20,084 nucleotides of DNA from a virus: positions 1-20,084 of IMG/VR virus record IMGVR_UViG_3300004279_000026; one strand, 5' to 3'. A program made the position numbers and the translations under genes. Under the pieces are notes generated by a model. The model was not told the DNA's origin. It saw only the letters and a list, made by a program, of their open reading frames with translations, and did no database searches. How positions within the stretch are numbered: position 1 is the stretch's first letter; every line of letters begins with the position of its first letter. Shown here in pieces: positions 5,936 to 13,745 of the stretch.

Positions 5936-6330
5936 TGAAAAAAATATGGGAATGGCTATCCGGTAACGTTATCAAAGAGGTTGGTAACGTTATCGATAAG
6001 CTTACGACAACCAAGGAAGAGAAACTTGAGGCACATAGACTTATAACTGAAATATTAGAAAAAGCAGATAAAGAGGCTCAAGAGCAAGTTACCGCAAGAT
6101 GGGAATCAGATATGAAATCTGACTCTTTTCTTTCTAAAAATATTCGGCCAGCTGTTCTTATATATTTAACATTTATATTTACGGTATGTGCATTTTTCGA
6201 TGGCAACATTGGGGAATTCGTAATAGCCGAGGAATATATACCAATATTTCAAACATTGTTAGTAACGGTTTATGGTGCTTATTTTGTTGGAAGATCTTGG
6301 GAAAAAGCAAAATCAATGCAATCTAAGTAA
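5935..6330 (+). CDS. Holin (holin-of-3TMs-like)
   Basis: Inner-membrane pore protein that would time host lysis. The 131 residues have a heptad-patterned N-terminal half (GNVIKEVGNVIDKL), a charged helix ending EQVTARWESDMKSDSFLSKN, then two clear membrane spans: about 72-88 (PAVLIYLTFIFTVCAFF) and about 103-119 (PIFQTLLVTVYGAYFVG), ending in RSWEKAKSMQSK. The RW..DM.SDS.LSKNIRP motif and the TLLVTVYGAYFVGRSWEK end are, from memory, typical of the holin-like family common in flavobacterial phages and gene-transfer-agent-like elements. No endolysin is visible beside it, so the partner lysin must lie elsewhere. Confidence 0.82.
   Translation: MKKIWEWLSGNVIKEVGNVIDKLTTTKEEKLEAHRLITEILEKADKEAQEQVTARWESDMKSDSFLSKNIRPAVLIYLTFIFTVCAFFDGNIGEFVIAEEYIPIFQTLLVTVYGAYFVGRSWEKAKSMQSK
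5962..5994 (+). repeat. 12-bp direct repeat inside the holin gene
   Basis: GGTAACGTTATC occurs at 5962-5973 and 5983-5994, a 21-bp period (two helical turns, seven codons). The core TAACGTTA is palindromic. It encodes GNVI twice in an amphipathic heptad pattern, so a protein-level repeat is the simplest explanation; an operator is possible. Confidence 0.7.
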
Positions 6331-6331
6331 C

Positions 6332-6586
6332 ATGGCAGCACTTAAGCCTAATTTTAAAATACAAAAAACTACTATAATGCAGCTTCCTGATGATAGATGG
6401 AGTTTGCAAGTAGGCTGTCCCGCTTATAGATTTATAGTCGATACTCCCCAGGAAATGATAATACAATATGCAAAATGCTTGTCTGATCCGGAGAATTGGT
6501 TCAACGAAAACAAAGCGGCTATGGGGAATAAAGCATTAAAAGATGTTGATTTAGACGTAATTATTAATTATCTAAAGCAAAAATAA
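6332..6586 (+). CDS. Small conserved-looking phage protein, function unknown
   Basis: I choose the ATG at 6332, one base after the holin stop, rather than the in-frame ATG at 6272 lying inside the holin gene; this gives 84 residues. Seen: FKIQKTTIMQLPDDRWSLQV, VGCPAYRFIVDTPQEM, a PENWFNENK segment, and a C-terminal helix DLDVIINYLKQK. It looks like a compact alpha/beta domain. No family is recognised and there is no membrane segment. The tight coupling to the holin suggests co-expression, not necessarily a lysis function. Confidence 0.7.
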   Translation: MAALKPNFKIQKTTIMQLPDDRWSLQVGCPAYRFIVDTPQEMIIQYAKCLSDPENWFNENKAAMGNKALKDVDLDVIINYLKQK

Positions 6587-6596
6587 AAAAAATAAC

Positions 6597-6610
6597 AATT
6601 AAATTTAATT
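6597..6610. promoter_or_regulatory. 14-bp A/T palindrome before the 6613 gene
   Basis: AATTAAATTTAATT is a perfect palindrome ending two bases before the ATG at 6613, in one of the few true intergenic gaps. It could be an operator or part of an A/T-rich translation leader. A/T palindromes arise easily by chance in such DNA. Confidence 0.3.
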
Positions 6611-6612
6611 AA

Positions 6613-6855
6613 ATGAGTAAATTAGAAAAAAAAGAGCTGGACGAATTGCAAGCCGGCATACACAAGATTAATAATCTTCAATTGCAAATAGGAGGTATAG
6701 AAGCACAGAAGCACGAGTTATTACACGCTATAACCGAAGCGTCTAAAGAGTTCCAATCTAAGCAATCTGAGTTACAGGACAAATACGGTAAAGTAGACAT
6801 AGATATATCTACAGGCGAAATAAAAGAGAAAGATGAGTCTATTAAGGAAGATTAG
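6613..6855 (+). CDS. Small coiled-coil protein, function unknown
   Basis: An 80-residue protein, nearly all helix: KKELDELQAGIHKINNLQLQ, IGGIEAQKHELLHAI and KEFQSKQSELQDKYGK form a continuous coiled coil, followed by a short beta-like end VDIDISTGEIKEKDE. The 'LQLQIGGIEAQKHELL ... LQDKYGKVDIDISTGEI' pattern is one I recall from many aquatic phage genomes without known function. It could be an assembly chaperone or small scaffold. Its leader is A/T only, without a Shine-Dalgarno site. The 3' end overlaps the next gene by 23 bases. Confidence 0.75.
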   Translation: MSKLEKKELDELQAGIHKINNLQLQIGGIEAQKHELLHAITEASKEFQSKQSELQDKYGKVDIDISTGEIKEKDESIKED

Positions 6856-7051
6856 CATAGGTAAAGACTATAAGAATGATGCAATGCACTACGCGGTAGG
6901 TCAAGAGGTTTACGGCGGACATACTATAGTTAATATTATAGAAGAGAAAGATAAGTACTCTATTTATATACAGAAAGGAGACGACGTGCTACCTTGGAAA
7001 GATTTCAATAAAAACATGGCAATAGCTATTGAATATAATATAGATTACTAA
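6833..7051 (+). CDS. Small conserved-looking protein, function unknown
   Basis: A 72-residue protein starting inside the preceding gene (23-base overlap). It reads MSLLRKISIGKDYKNDAMHY, AVGQEVYGGHTIVNIIEE, then DKYSIYIQKGDDVLPWKDFN and IAIEYNIDY: a small mainly beta domain with strands alternating hydrophobic residues. I recall similar 'GKDYKN.M.Y.VGQ' proteins in flavobacterial phages, all uncharacterised. The stop is directly adjacent to the next ATG (7052), implying translational coupling with the GroES-like gene. Confidence 0.7.
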   Translation: MSLLRKISIGKDYKNDAMHYAVGQEVYGGHTIVNIIEEKDKYSIYIQKGDDVLPWKDFNKNMAIAIEYNIDY

Positions 7052-7642
7052 ATGAAAGCTATTTTTGAGTTTATTGTAAAACCTAAAAACAGCAGAACCA
7101 ATAATGAAAAAGTAATTGGTGATTCAAAACTTATATTAAATACAGAATTGCAAAATCACAATTATGTAAGTAGAGAAGGTATAGTGATAGCAATACCACT
7201 AGGAATTGAAACAAACATAAAAATAGGTGATGAGGTTATTGTGCACCATAATGTTTTTAGAAGGTATAGAGATATACGAGGAAATGAAAAGAATAGCAAA
7301 AGCTATTTCGAAAACGACACTTTTTTTGTAAGCGCTGATCAAGTATATGCTTATAAAAGAAAAAATAAATGGGAAGCCTGCAAAGGTTATAATTTCGTAA
7401 AACCCATTCATGAAGATAAAATGTTTTCTATTAATTTTGAAAAGCCATTAATAGGGGTTATTAAAACAAAAGATCCAGATCTCAAAGACGTTGAAGAGCA
7501 GGATTTAATAGGCTTTAAACCTAGTAGCGAGTACGAGTTTATAATAGACGGGCAAAAGCTATATAGAGTACCAACTAATCAAATCACAATCAAATATGAA
7601 CGTCAAGGAAACGAAAAAGAATATAATCCAAGCTGGGCATAG
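7052..7642 (+). CDS. Tandem GroES-like beta-barrel protein (putative second co-chaperonin)
   Basis: A 196-residue protein I read as two GroES-like barrels. First (1-102): FEFIVKPK matches the opening GroES strand, KLILNT in a long loop (13-38) sits where GroES has GGIVLTG, REGIVIAIP matches RGEVLAVG, IKIGDEVIVHHNVF matches VKVGDIVIFNDGYG, and DTFFVSADQVYAY matches EEVLIMSESDILAI. Second (about 112-183): YNFVKPIHEDK, PLIGVIKTKD, EQDLIGFKPSSEYEFIIDGQ, LYRVPTNQITIKYE repeat the same order of strands with a shorter loop. Tandem GroES domains are known in chloroplast Cpn20. Its location just before the terminase suggests a role in head or tail protein folding. The fold assignment is an eye alignment; a structural barrel without chaperone function is possible. 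Confidence 0.6.
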   Translation: MKAIFEFIVKPKNSRTNNEKVIGDSKLILNTELQNHNYVSREGIVIAIPLGIETNIKIGDEVIVHHNVFRRYRDIRGNEKNSKSYFENDTFFVSADQVYAYKRKNKWEACKGYNFVKPIHEDKMFSINFEKPLIGVIKTKDPDLKDVEEQDLIGFKPSSEYEFIIDGQKLYRVPTNQITIKYERQGNEKEYNPSWA

Positions 7643-7871
7643 AGCAGTAGAAGAATTAATAAAAGTAGCTAAAGAAGCTATCGTTGATTCGGGAGACGAT
7701 ATTACTGCTGATAGATTAAAGAACGCAGCAGCAACTAAAAAGCTAGCTATTTTTGACGCTTTCGAAATACTAAACAGAATACAAGAAGAACAGAACTTAC
7801 TAGACGATAAGCCGAAAGAGGAAGTTAAAAAAGAGGCTTTTAAAGGTTTTGCTGAAAAAAGATCTAGGTAA
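7596..7871 (+). CDS. Candidate small terminase subunit
   Basis: A 91-residue mostly helical protein directly before the large terminase: AGHRAVEELIKVAKEAIVDS, then GDDITADRLKNAAATKKLAI and FDAFEILNRIQEEQNLLDD, ending in KGFAEKRSR. Position and helix content fit a TerS that recognises phage DNA and feeds it to TerL, though the sequence is too short and generic to prove it. It overlaps the preceding gene by 47 bases, by far the largest overlap in the window, and its stop overlaps the terL start (TAATG), so the two are translationally coupled. An assembly factor of other type is possible. Confidence 0.55.
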   Translation: MNVKETKKNIIQAGHRAVEELIKVAKEAIVDSGDDITADRLKNAAATKKLAIFDAFEILNRIQEEQNLLDDKPKEEVKKEAFKGFAEKRSR

Positions 7872-10084
7872 TGTATAAGCAAAATCTATACAGTGTAATA
7901 ACGCCAATAAAGCAAAATACTATATCTAGGCTAAATAAGTCTAGAAAATGGAAATACGGCTACAATAAAGAAAATGACGTAGTTGTAATAAGCAAGACAG
8001 GGCAGATAGGTGAAGTGTACAATATACAAGGATTAAAAATAGCTTTACCTAAAGTTCCTGCTAAATTAGATAAATCAAATAACAAGTGGACGGTTGAAGA
8101 ATATCCAAAAGAATTAAAACAAATACAAAGTGTTTTTGATTGGAGGGATTACCCTGATACTTTTCATAAAAAATGGGAACCATATATAGATGAACAATTT
8201 AAACGCAGAGAAGAAGGCCATTGGTTCAATAATAAAAGTGTGGCTACTTACATTACTGGCACTCACTTTATGTACTTGCAGTGGTCCAAAATTGATGTTG
8301 GGTTCCCAGACTTTAGGGAAGCAAACAGATTATTCTTCATTTTCTGGGAGGCTTGCAAAGCCGACAACCGGGCTTATGGAATGTGTTATCTTAAAAACCG
8401 TAGATCAGGGTTCTCTTTTATGTCCTCAGCTGAATCAGTTAACCTTGCTACAATTTCCTCGGATTCACGGTTCGGCATATTGTCCAAATCGGGTTCCGAT
8501 GCTAAAAAAATGTTCACAGATAAGGTGGTACCAATATCGGTTAATTACCCATTCTTTTTCAAACCGATCCAAGACGGTATGGACCGCCCCAAGACCGAGC
8601 TCGCCTATAGAATACCCGCCAGTAGACTCACTAGAAAATCCATACAAAATAAACAAGATCAGGAACTCCTCGAGGGTCTCGATACCACGATCGACTGGAA
8701 GAATACAGGTGACAACTCCTACGATGGTGAAAAGCTTAAACTCCTCGTCCATGATGAATCGGGTAAATGGGAGAAGCCGGACAACATCCTCAACAACTGG
8801 AGGGTTACGAAAACAACGCTGAGATTAGGAAGCAGAATTATTGGCAAGTGTATGATGGGATCAACGTCAAACGCTTTAGATAAGGGAGGCGAGAATTTTA
8901 AAAAGTTATTCAACGATTCTAATGTTTTAAAAAGAAACAGAAATGGACAAACCAAGTCAGGACTCTATTCTTTGTTCATACCTATGGAATGGAACTACGA
9001 AGGATTCATTGATTCTTTTGGAATGCCTGTCTTCGATAAGCCACCAGAAGATTGTGTTGGACCTCACGGGGAACAAATAGATCAAGGGGTAATAGAGCAT
9101 TGGAATAATGAAGTAGAAGGATTAAAAGGAGACCAAGATGCTCTTAATGAATTTTATAGACAATTCCCTAGGACAGAGGAACACGCGTTTAGAGATGAGA
9201 CTAAAAACAGTATATTTAATTTAGTTAAAATATACGAGCAAATAGACTACAACGAAGACTTAGGTAATTCTAATGTAATAACAACAGGAAGCTTTAGTTG
9301 GGAGAACGGAATAAAAGACACTAAAGTTAGATTTACACCAAATCCCAACGGTAGGTTTAAATTATCTTGGGTGCCTACAGTTGCATTACAAAATAAACAA
9401 GTAATTAAAAACAATATGAAAAGCCCAGGTAATGATCACATGGGTGCATTCGGATGTGATAGTTACGATATATCAGGTACAACTGATGGTAGAGGTTCAA
9501 AGGGGGCTTTGCACGGGTTAACTAAGTTTAGCTTAGAAGATCATCCACCTAATACTTTTTTCCTTGAATACGTAGCAAGACCTCAAACAGCTGAGATGTT
9601 TTTTGAAGATGTATTAATGGCATGTGTATTTTACGGGATGCCTTTATTATGTGAGAACAACAAGCCAAGGTTGCTTTATTATTTTAAAAGAAGAGGTTAT
9701 AGAGGGTACTCAATGAACAGACCTGATAAAATATGGAACAAGTTATCCGTAACAGAAAAAGAAATAGGCGGAATACCTAATTCAAGTGAAGATATAAAAC
9801 AAGCACACGCTGCGGCAATTGAATCTTACATAGATCAACACGTAGGATTAAAGAGTGACGGGCAATACGGTACAATGTACTTTAATGAAACTTTAAACGA
9901 TTGGTCAAAGTTTGACATAAACAAAAGAACAAAGTTTGATGCCGCTATAAGTTCTGGTCTTGCCATTATGGCTTGCAATAGGAATTTATACCGCCCCGTA
10001 CCTCAACTAGAAAAAAGAAAATTAAATTTAAGAATAGCTAAATACACCAATTCAGGTGCGTTTTCCAAAATAATAGAAAAATAA
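7871..10084 (+). CDS. terL: Terminase large subunit (packaging ATPase-nuclease)
   Basis: Motor that pumps DNA into the prohead and cuts the concatemer. In the 737-residue protein the N-terminal ATPase has a deviant Walker A, LKNRRSGFSFMS (174-185), lacking the classical GKT/S; Walker B LLVHDE (291-296) with the catalytic Glu; and a coupling motif MMGSTSNALDKGG (328-340). The C-terminal RNase H-like nuclease shows FGCDSYD (D530/D533), PLLCENNK (E595) and a final acidic site KFDAAIS (D690). The length suits the large terminases of crAss-like and flavobacterial podoviruses. Bases of about 8330-8830, covering the Walker region, have higher GC and C-ending codons unlike the rest of the gene. The start overlaps the upstream stop; the portal gene follows after four bases. 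Confidence 0.94.
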   Translation: MYKQNLYSVITPIKQNTISRLNKSRKWKYGYNKENDVVVISKTGQIGEVYNIQGLKIALPKVPAKLDKSNNKWTVEEYPKELKQIQSVFDWRDYPDTFHKKWEPYIDEQFKRREEGHWFNNKSVATYITGTHFMYLQWSKIDVGFPDFREANRLFFIFWEACKADNRAYGMCYLKNRRSGFSFMSSAESVNLATISSDSRFGILSKSGSDAKKMFTDKVVPISVNYPFFFKPIQDGMDRPKTELAYRIPASRLTRKSIQNKQDQELLEGLDTTIDWKNTGDNSYDGEKLKLLVHDESGKWEKPDNILNNWRVTKTTLRLGSRIIGKCMMGSTSNALDKGGENFKKLFNDSNVLKRNRNGQTKSGLYSLFIPMEWNYEGFIDSFGMPVFDKPPEDCVGPHGEQIDQGVIEHWNNEVEGLKGDQDALNEFYRQFPRTEEHAFRDETKNSIFNLVKIYEQIDYNEDLGNSNVITTGSFSWENGIKDTKVRFTPNPNGRFKLSWVPTVALQNKQVIKNNMKSPGNDHMGAFGCDSYDISGTTDGRGSKGALHGLTKFSLEDHPPNTFFLEYVARPQTAEMFFEDVLMACVFYGMPLLCENNKPRLLYYFKRRGYRGYSMNRPDKIWNKLSVTEKEIGGIPNSSEDIKQAHAAAIESYIDQHVGLKSDGQYGTMYFNETLNDWSKFDINKRTKFDAAISSGLAIMACNRNLYRPVPQLEKRKLNLRIAKYTNSGAFSKIIEK
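8330..8830. other. GC-rich, codon-shifted patch inside terL
   Basis: By hand count, 8581-8640 is 33/60 G+C and 8761-8820 is 30/60, against 17/60 at 9181-9240. Within it Leu is CTC, Ile ATC, Val GTC and Ser TCC/TCG, whereas the rest of terL prefers TTA, ATA and GTA. Boundaries are approximate. The reading frame and terminase motifs run through intact. Confidence 0.75.
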
Positions 10085-10088
10085 AAAT

Positions 10089-12515
10089 ATGGCTGAGTCA
10101 GTTATAACAAGTTATTTTCCGAGCCAAATAGCGAGCGATGAAGAAAAGATGTCACTAGATTATGGTACATCTATCGGTAGAGCTATAGAGAACGAGTGGT
10201 TCAAAACCGATAACGGCCTAGGTAGGTTTAAAAGTAATCAAAACACTTTTCACAATCTTAGATTGTACGCAAGAGGAGAGCAAGGAATACAAAAATATAA
10301 AGATGAGTTGTCTATCAATGGCGACTTGTCGTATTTGAATTTAGATTGGAAGCCTGTTCCGGTTATACCTAAGTTTGTAGATATAGTAGTAAACGGAATG
10401 TCAGAAAGAACTTTTGACATAAAAGCTTATTCACAAGATCCGTACGGCGTTGAAAAACGTACAAGGTACATGGAAGCTATCATAAGAGATATGCAAACTA
10501 AAGAGATAAACGAGTTTGCGGCAGCCGAATTTGGGGTTAATTTATTTGAAACAGATCAAGAGACTTTGCCAAAGAACAAAGAAGAGCTCGATTTACACAT
10601 GCAGCTTAGCTATAAGCAACAAGTAGAATTAGCCGAAGAACAAGCACTTAATGTTTTACTAGAGGGTAATAAGTATGATTTAATAAAAAGAAGATGTAAT
10701 TACGATTTAACCACTATAGGCATAGGAGCTGTTAAGAATTCATTTTCTAAAGCAGAAGGAGTTAAAGTTGAATACGTTGATCCCGCTAACTTAGTTTGGT
10801 CTTATACTGAATCACCTTATTTTGATGATATATATTATGTAGGTGAAATTAGAAGAGTTCATTTAAACGAGCTTAAAAAAGAATTTCCTGGTCTTACTAA
10901 TGACGATTTATCTGAAATATCAAGTCAGTCATACAATAATAACGGCTTTTATGACCGCACGCTGACTAACTATGACGAGGACGATTCAAACACTGTACAA
11001 ATACTGTACTTTAACTACAAGACTTTTGCTAATGATGTTTATAAAGTAAAAGAAACAGCAACAGGGGCTGAAAAAACTATACCTAAAAGCGATGATTTTA
11101 ATCCGCCACCAGAATTAATGGAGGAGTACGGAATATCAAAAGCTTCTCAATCCCTGGAAGTTTTATACGAAGGGGTGAAAGTATTAGGAGGTAAGATGCT
11201 TAAATGGGAAATGGCTAAAAATATGATAAGGCCAAAGAGCGACTATACGAAGGTTAAAATGAATTATAGTATAGTAGCACCTAGAATGTATAAAGGTCGG
11301 ATAGAGAGCATCGTATCGCGTATAACAGGGTTTGCGGATATGATTCAGCTTACACATTTGAAGCTTCAACAGGTAATGTCTAGGATGGTGCCTGATGGTG
11401 TTTACTTAGACGCTGATGGTTTAGCCGAAGTTGACTTAGGTAATGGTACAAATTATAATCCTCAAGAAGCGTTGAATATGTTTTTCCAAACAGGTTCTGT
11501 TATTGGTAGATCATTTACGCAAGAGGGAGATATGAATCCCGGCAAAGTACCTATACAGGAATTGCAAACAGGTTCAGGCGGAGCAAAGCTTCAAAGTTTA
11601 ATAGCTACATATAATTATTATTTGCAAATGATAAGAGATGTAACTGGCCTTAACGAAGCAAGAGATGGAACAACACCAGACGCTAGAGCTTTAGTAGGTG
11701 TTCAAAAACTTGCAGCGGCTAATTCTAATACAGCGACTAGGCATATACTAAACGGTAGTTTGTTTTTAACATCTGATTTATGCGATAATTTATCGTTAAG
11801 AATATCTGATATAATAGAGTACTCTCCAACTAGAGAGGCTTTTATACACAAGATAGGCAACCAAAACGTAGCTGTATTAGAGGAAATGTCTAATTTATAT
11901 TTATATGATTTTGGTATATTTATAGAATTATCACCAGATGAAGAAGAGAAAGCAGTTCTTGAAAACAATATACAAGCAGCAGTTGCAGCGGGTATGATTG
12001 ATTTATCAGACGCAATTGATTTAAGAGATATAAAAAATATAAAGCTAGCTAATCAGTTATTAAAAGTAAGGAAGAAAGAAAAGCAAATGCTAGACCAGCA
12101 GATGCAACAGCAAAATATGCAGGCTCAAGCGCAAGCTAATGCTCAAGCAACAGAGGCGGCTGCAATGGCAGAGGTGCAAAAGCAACAAGCTTTGACTCAG
12201 CAAAAAGTTGCTTTTGAACAAGCTAAAGCACAAATTGACGCCCAAAGATTAATGCAAGAAGCTGCTTTAAAGAAAGAGTTAATGCAATTAGAATTTTCAA
12301 TGAACATGCAGCTTAAAGGAGTTGAGGTTCAAGGTAGAAAGTCTGAACTAGTAGAAAAAGAAGATAGAAAAGACGATCGAACTAAATTGCAAGCAACACA
12401 ACAGAGTGAATTAATAAATCAAAGAAAAAATGATTTGCCTCCTAAAAACTTCGAATCCAGTGGAAACGATATACTTAGCGGGGATTTCGACCTAGGTTCC
12501 TTTGATCCTAGGTAA
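10089..12515 (+). CDS. Portal protein
   Basis: Forms the dodecameric ring at the packaging vertex through which DNA enters and leaves the head. The 808 residues include an N-terminal region with YARGEQGIQKYKDE and PVPVIPKFVDIVVNGMSERT (about 60-115), a core with EYVDPANLVWSYTESPYFDD, and the portal-typical RDVTGLNEARDGTTPDARAL near 515-535. From about residue 660 the protein becomes a long Gln/Ala-rich coiled coil, then a disordered end NDILSGDFDLGSFDPR; such C-terminal extensions are common in podovirus portals of this type and may project into the head as a barrel. Size, motifs and position between TerL and the capsid genes agree. Confidence 0.9.
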   Translation: MAESVITSYFPSQIASDEEKMSLDYGTSIGRAIENEWFKTDNGLGRFKSNQNTFHNLRLYARGEQGIQKYKDELSINGDLSYLNLDWKPVPVIPKFVDIVVNGMSERTFDIKAYSQDPYGVEKRTRYMEAIIRDMQTKEINEFAAAEFGVNLFETDQETLPKNKEELDLHMQLSYKQQVELAEEQALNVLLEGNKYDLIKRRCNYDLTTIGIGAVKNSFSKAEGVKVEYVDPANLVWSYTESPYFDDIYYVGEIRRVHLNELKKEFPGLTNDDLSEISSQSYNNNGFYDRTLTNYDEDDSNTVQILYFNYKTFANDVYKVKETATGAEKTIPKSDDFNPPPELMEEYGISKASQSLEVLYEGVKVLGGKMLKWEMAKNMIRPKSDYTKVKMNYSIVAPRMYKGRIESIVSRITGFADMIQLTHLKLQQVMSRMVPDGVYLDADGLAEVDLGNGTNYNPQEALNMFFQTGSVIGRSFTQEGDMNPGKVPIQELQTGSGGAKLQSLIATYNYYLQMIRDVTGLNEARDGTTPDARALVGVQKLAAANSNTATRHILNGSLFLTSDLCDNLSLRISDIIEYSPTREAFIHKIGNQNVAVLEEMSNLYLYDFGIFIELSPDEEEKAVLENNIQAAVAAGMIDLSDAIDLRDIKNIKLANQLLKVRKKEKQMLDQQMQQQNMQAQAQANAQATEAAAMAEVQKQQALTQQKVAFEQAKAQIDAQRLMQEAALKKELMQLEFSMNMQLKGVEVQGRKSELVEKEDRKDDRTKLQATQQSELINQRKNDLPPKNFESSGNDILSGDFDLGSFDPR

Positions 12516-12547
12516 TAATAATAGTAATAATTATATAATATTTTATC

Positions 12548-13723
12548 ATGTCAGAAGAAACACAACAAGAAACTCCAGCTGTTGAAGAAACAACTGTAGT
12601 AGAGCAAAACCCAATGTCTTACGATGAAGGCGTTATTAAGGTTAATTTAGACGAGCTTAGTAAACCAAAAGAAGATGCCGTTCCAGAACAAGAAACAAAT
12701 GCAAGCGATGTTCCTGTCGAACAACCTGAAAACCCGCCAAGTAGCGAAGGAGTGGTTGAAGAAGTACGGGAGCCCATCCAAAATGAAGAACAGCCCGTTC
12801 AAGCTGAGGAATCCGTTATTGAAGAAATAACAGATCAAGTAGAGGAACTAACTGAACAGGTTGAGCAAGCTATAGTTGAAGCGGATGCTGGTATTGAATT
12901 GCCAGAAAATATACAAAAAGTGGTTGAGTTTATGGATGAGACTGGGGGAAGCCTGGAGGATTATGTAAAACTTAACACGGATTACGCTTCATTAAATGAA
13001 ACGCAATTATTAAGAGAATATTACGAGAACACAAAACCGTATCTTGACAAAGAGGATATTGATGTTCTCATGGAAGACTTTTCTTATGATGAGGATTTAG
13101 ACGAAGAGAGAGACGTTAGAAAAGCAAAATTAGCATACAAAGAAGAAGTGGCTAAAGCTAAAAGTCACTTAGAAGGTTTAAAAACCAAATACTATAAAGA
13201 AGTTAAAGCTGGATCTAAATTAAATCCAGAACAATCAAAAGCGGTTGAGTTTTTTAATCGCTATAAAAAAGACAACGAGGAGGCAACTAAAATAGCTGCA
13301 CAACAACAATCTACGTTTAATGCTAAAACAGAAAAGCTTTTTTCCAACGATTTCAAAGGTTTTGATTTCAGTGTTGGTGAAAAGAAATTTCGTTTCAAAG
13401 TTAACAACGCAGATAAAGTTAAGGAGAGTCAATCCGACATCACAAATTTTGTCAAGAAGTTCTTGAATGATAAAAATGAAATGAATGATGCGGCCGGATA
13501 TCATAAATCCTTATTTACAGCTATGAACCCTGACGCGATTGCAAATCACTTTTATCAGCAAGGTAAAACCGACGCAATAAAAGAGACGATGGCTAAAGCC
13601 AAGAACATTGACATGGATCCGAGAGGGACCCACGAAACTGTCAAAGCTTCTAACGGCTGGACTGTCAAATCAGTATCAGGTGGTCAAAGCTCTTCCAAGT
13701 TGAAAATTAGAAGAAAAAAATAA
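12548..13723 (+). CDS. Putative scaffolding protein
   Basis: A 391-residue protein between portal and major capsid genes, the usual slot for a scaffold. The first 115 or so residues are extremely acidic and Gln/Val/Glu-rich (EEITDQVEELTEQVEQ), the middle is helical and charged (EEVAKAKSHLEGLKTKYYKE, QSKAVEFFNRYKKDNEEATK), and the end is basic with WTVKSVSGGQSSSKLKIRRKK as the final 21 residues spanning a likely capsid-binding tail. No enzyme motif. Acidic disordered N-terminus, helical core and basic C-terminus match scaffold design, but sequence alone does not prove it. It has an A/T-only leader (12516-12547) and no Shine-Dalgarno site. Confidence 0.7.
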   Translation: MSEETQQETPAVEETTVVEQNPMSYDEGVIKVNLDELSKPKEDAVPEQETNASDVPVEQPENPPSSEGVVEEVREPIQNEEQPVQAEESVIEEITDQVEELTEQVEQAIVEADAGIELPENIQKVVEFMDETGGSLEDYVKLNTDYASLNETQLLREYYENTKPYLDKEDIDVLMEDFSYDEDLDEERDVRKAKLAYKEEVAKAKSHLEGLKTKYYKEVKAGSKLNPEQSKAVEFFNRYKKDNEEATKIAAQQQSTFNAKTEKLFSNDFKGFDFSVGEKKFRFKVNNADKVKESQSDITNFVKKFLNDKNEMNDAAGYHKSLFTAMNPDAIANHFYQQGKTDAIKETMAKAKNIDMDPRGTHETVKASNGWTVKSVSGGQSSSKLKIRRKK

Positions 13724-13745
13724 TTAATATTTAAAATTTACGACT

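Noticed and set aside
6272-6586. ATG at 6272 as start of the gene after the holin
   Set aside because: The first 20 codons are the shifted holin end; ATG 6332 directly after the holin stop is better.
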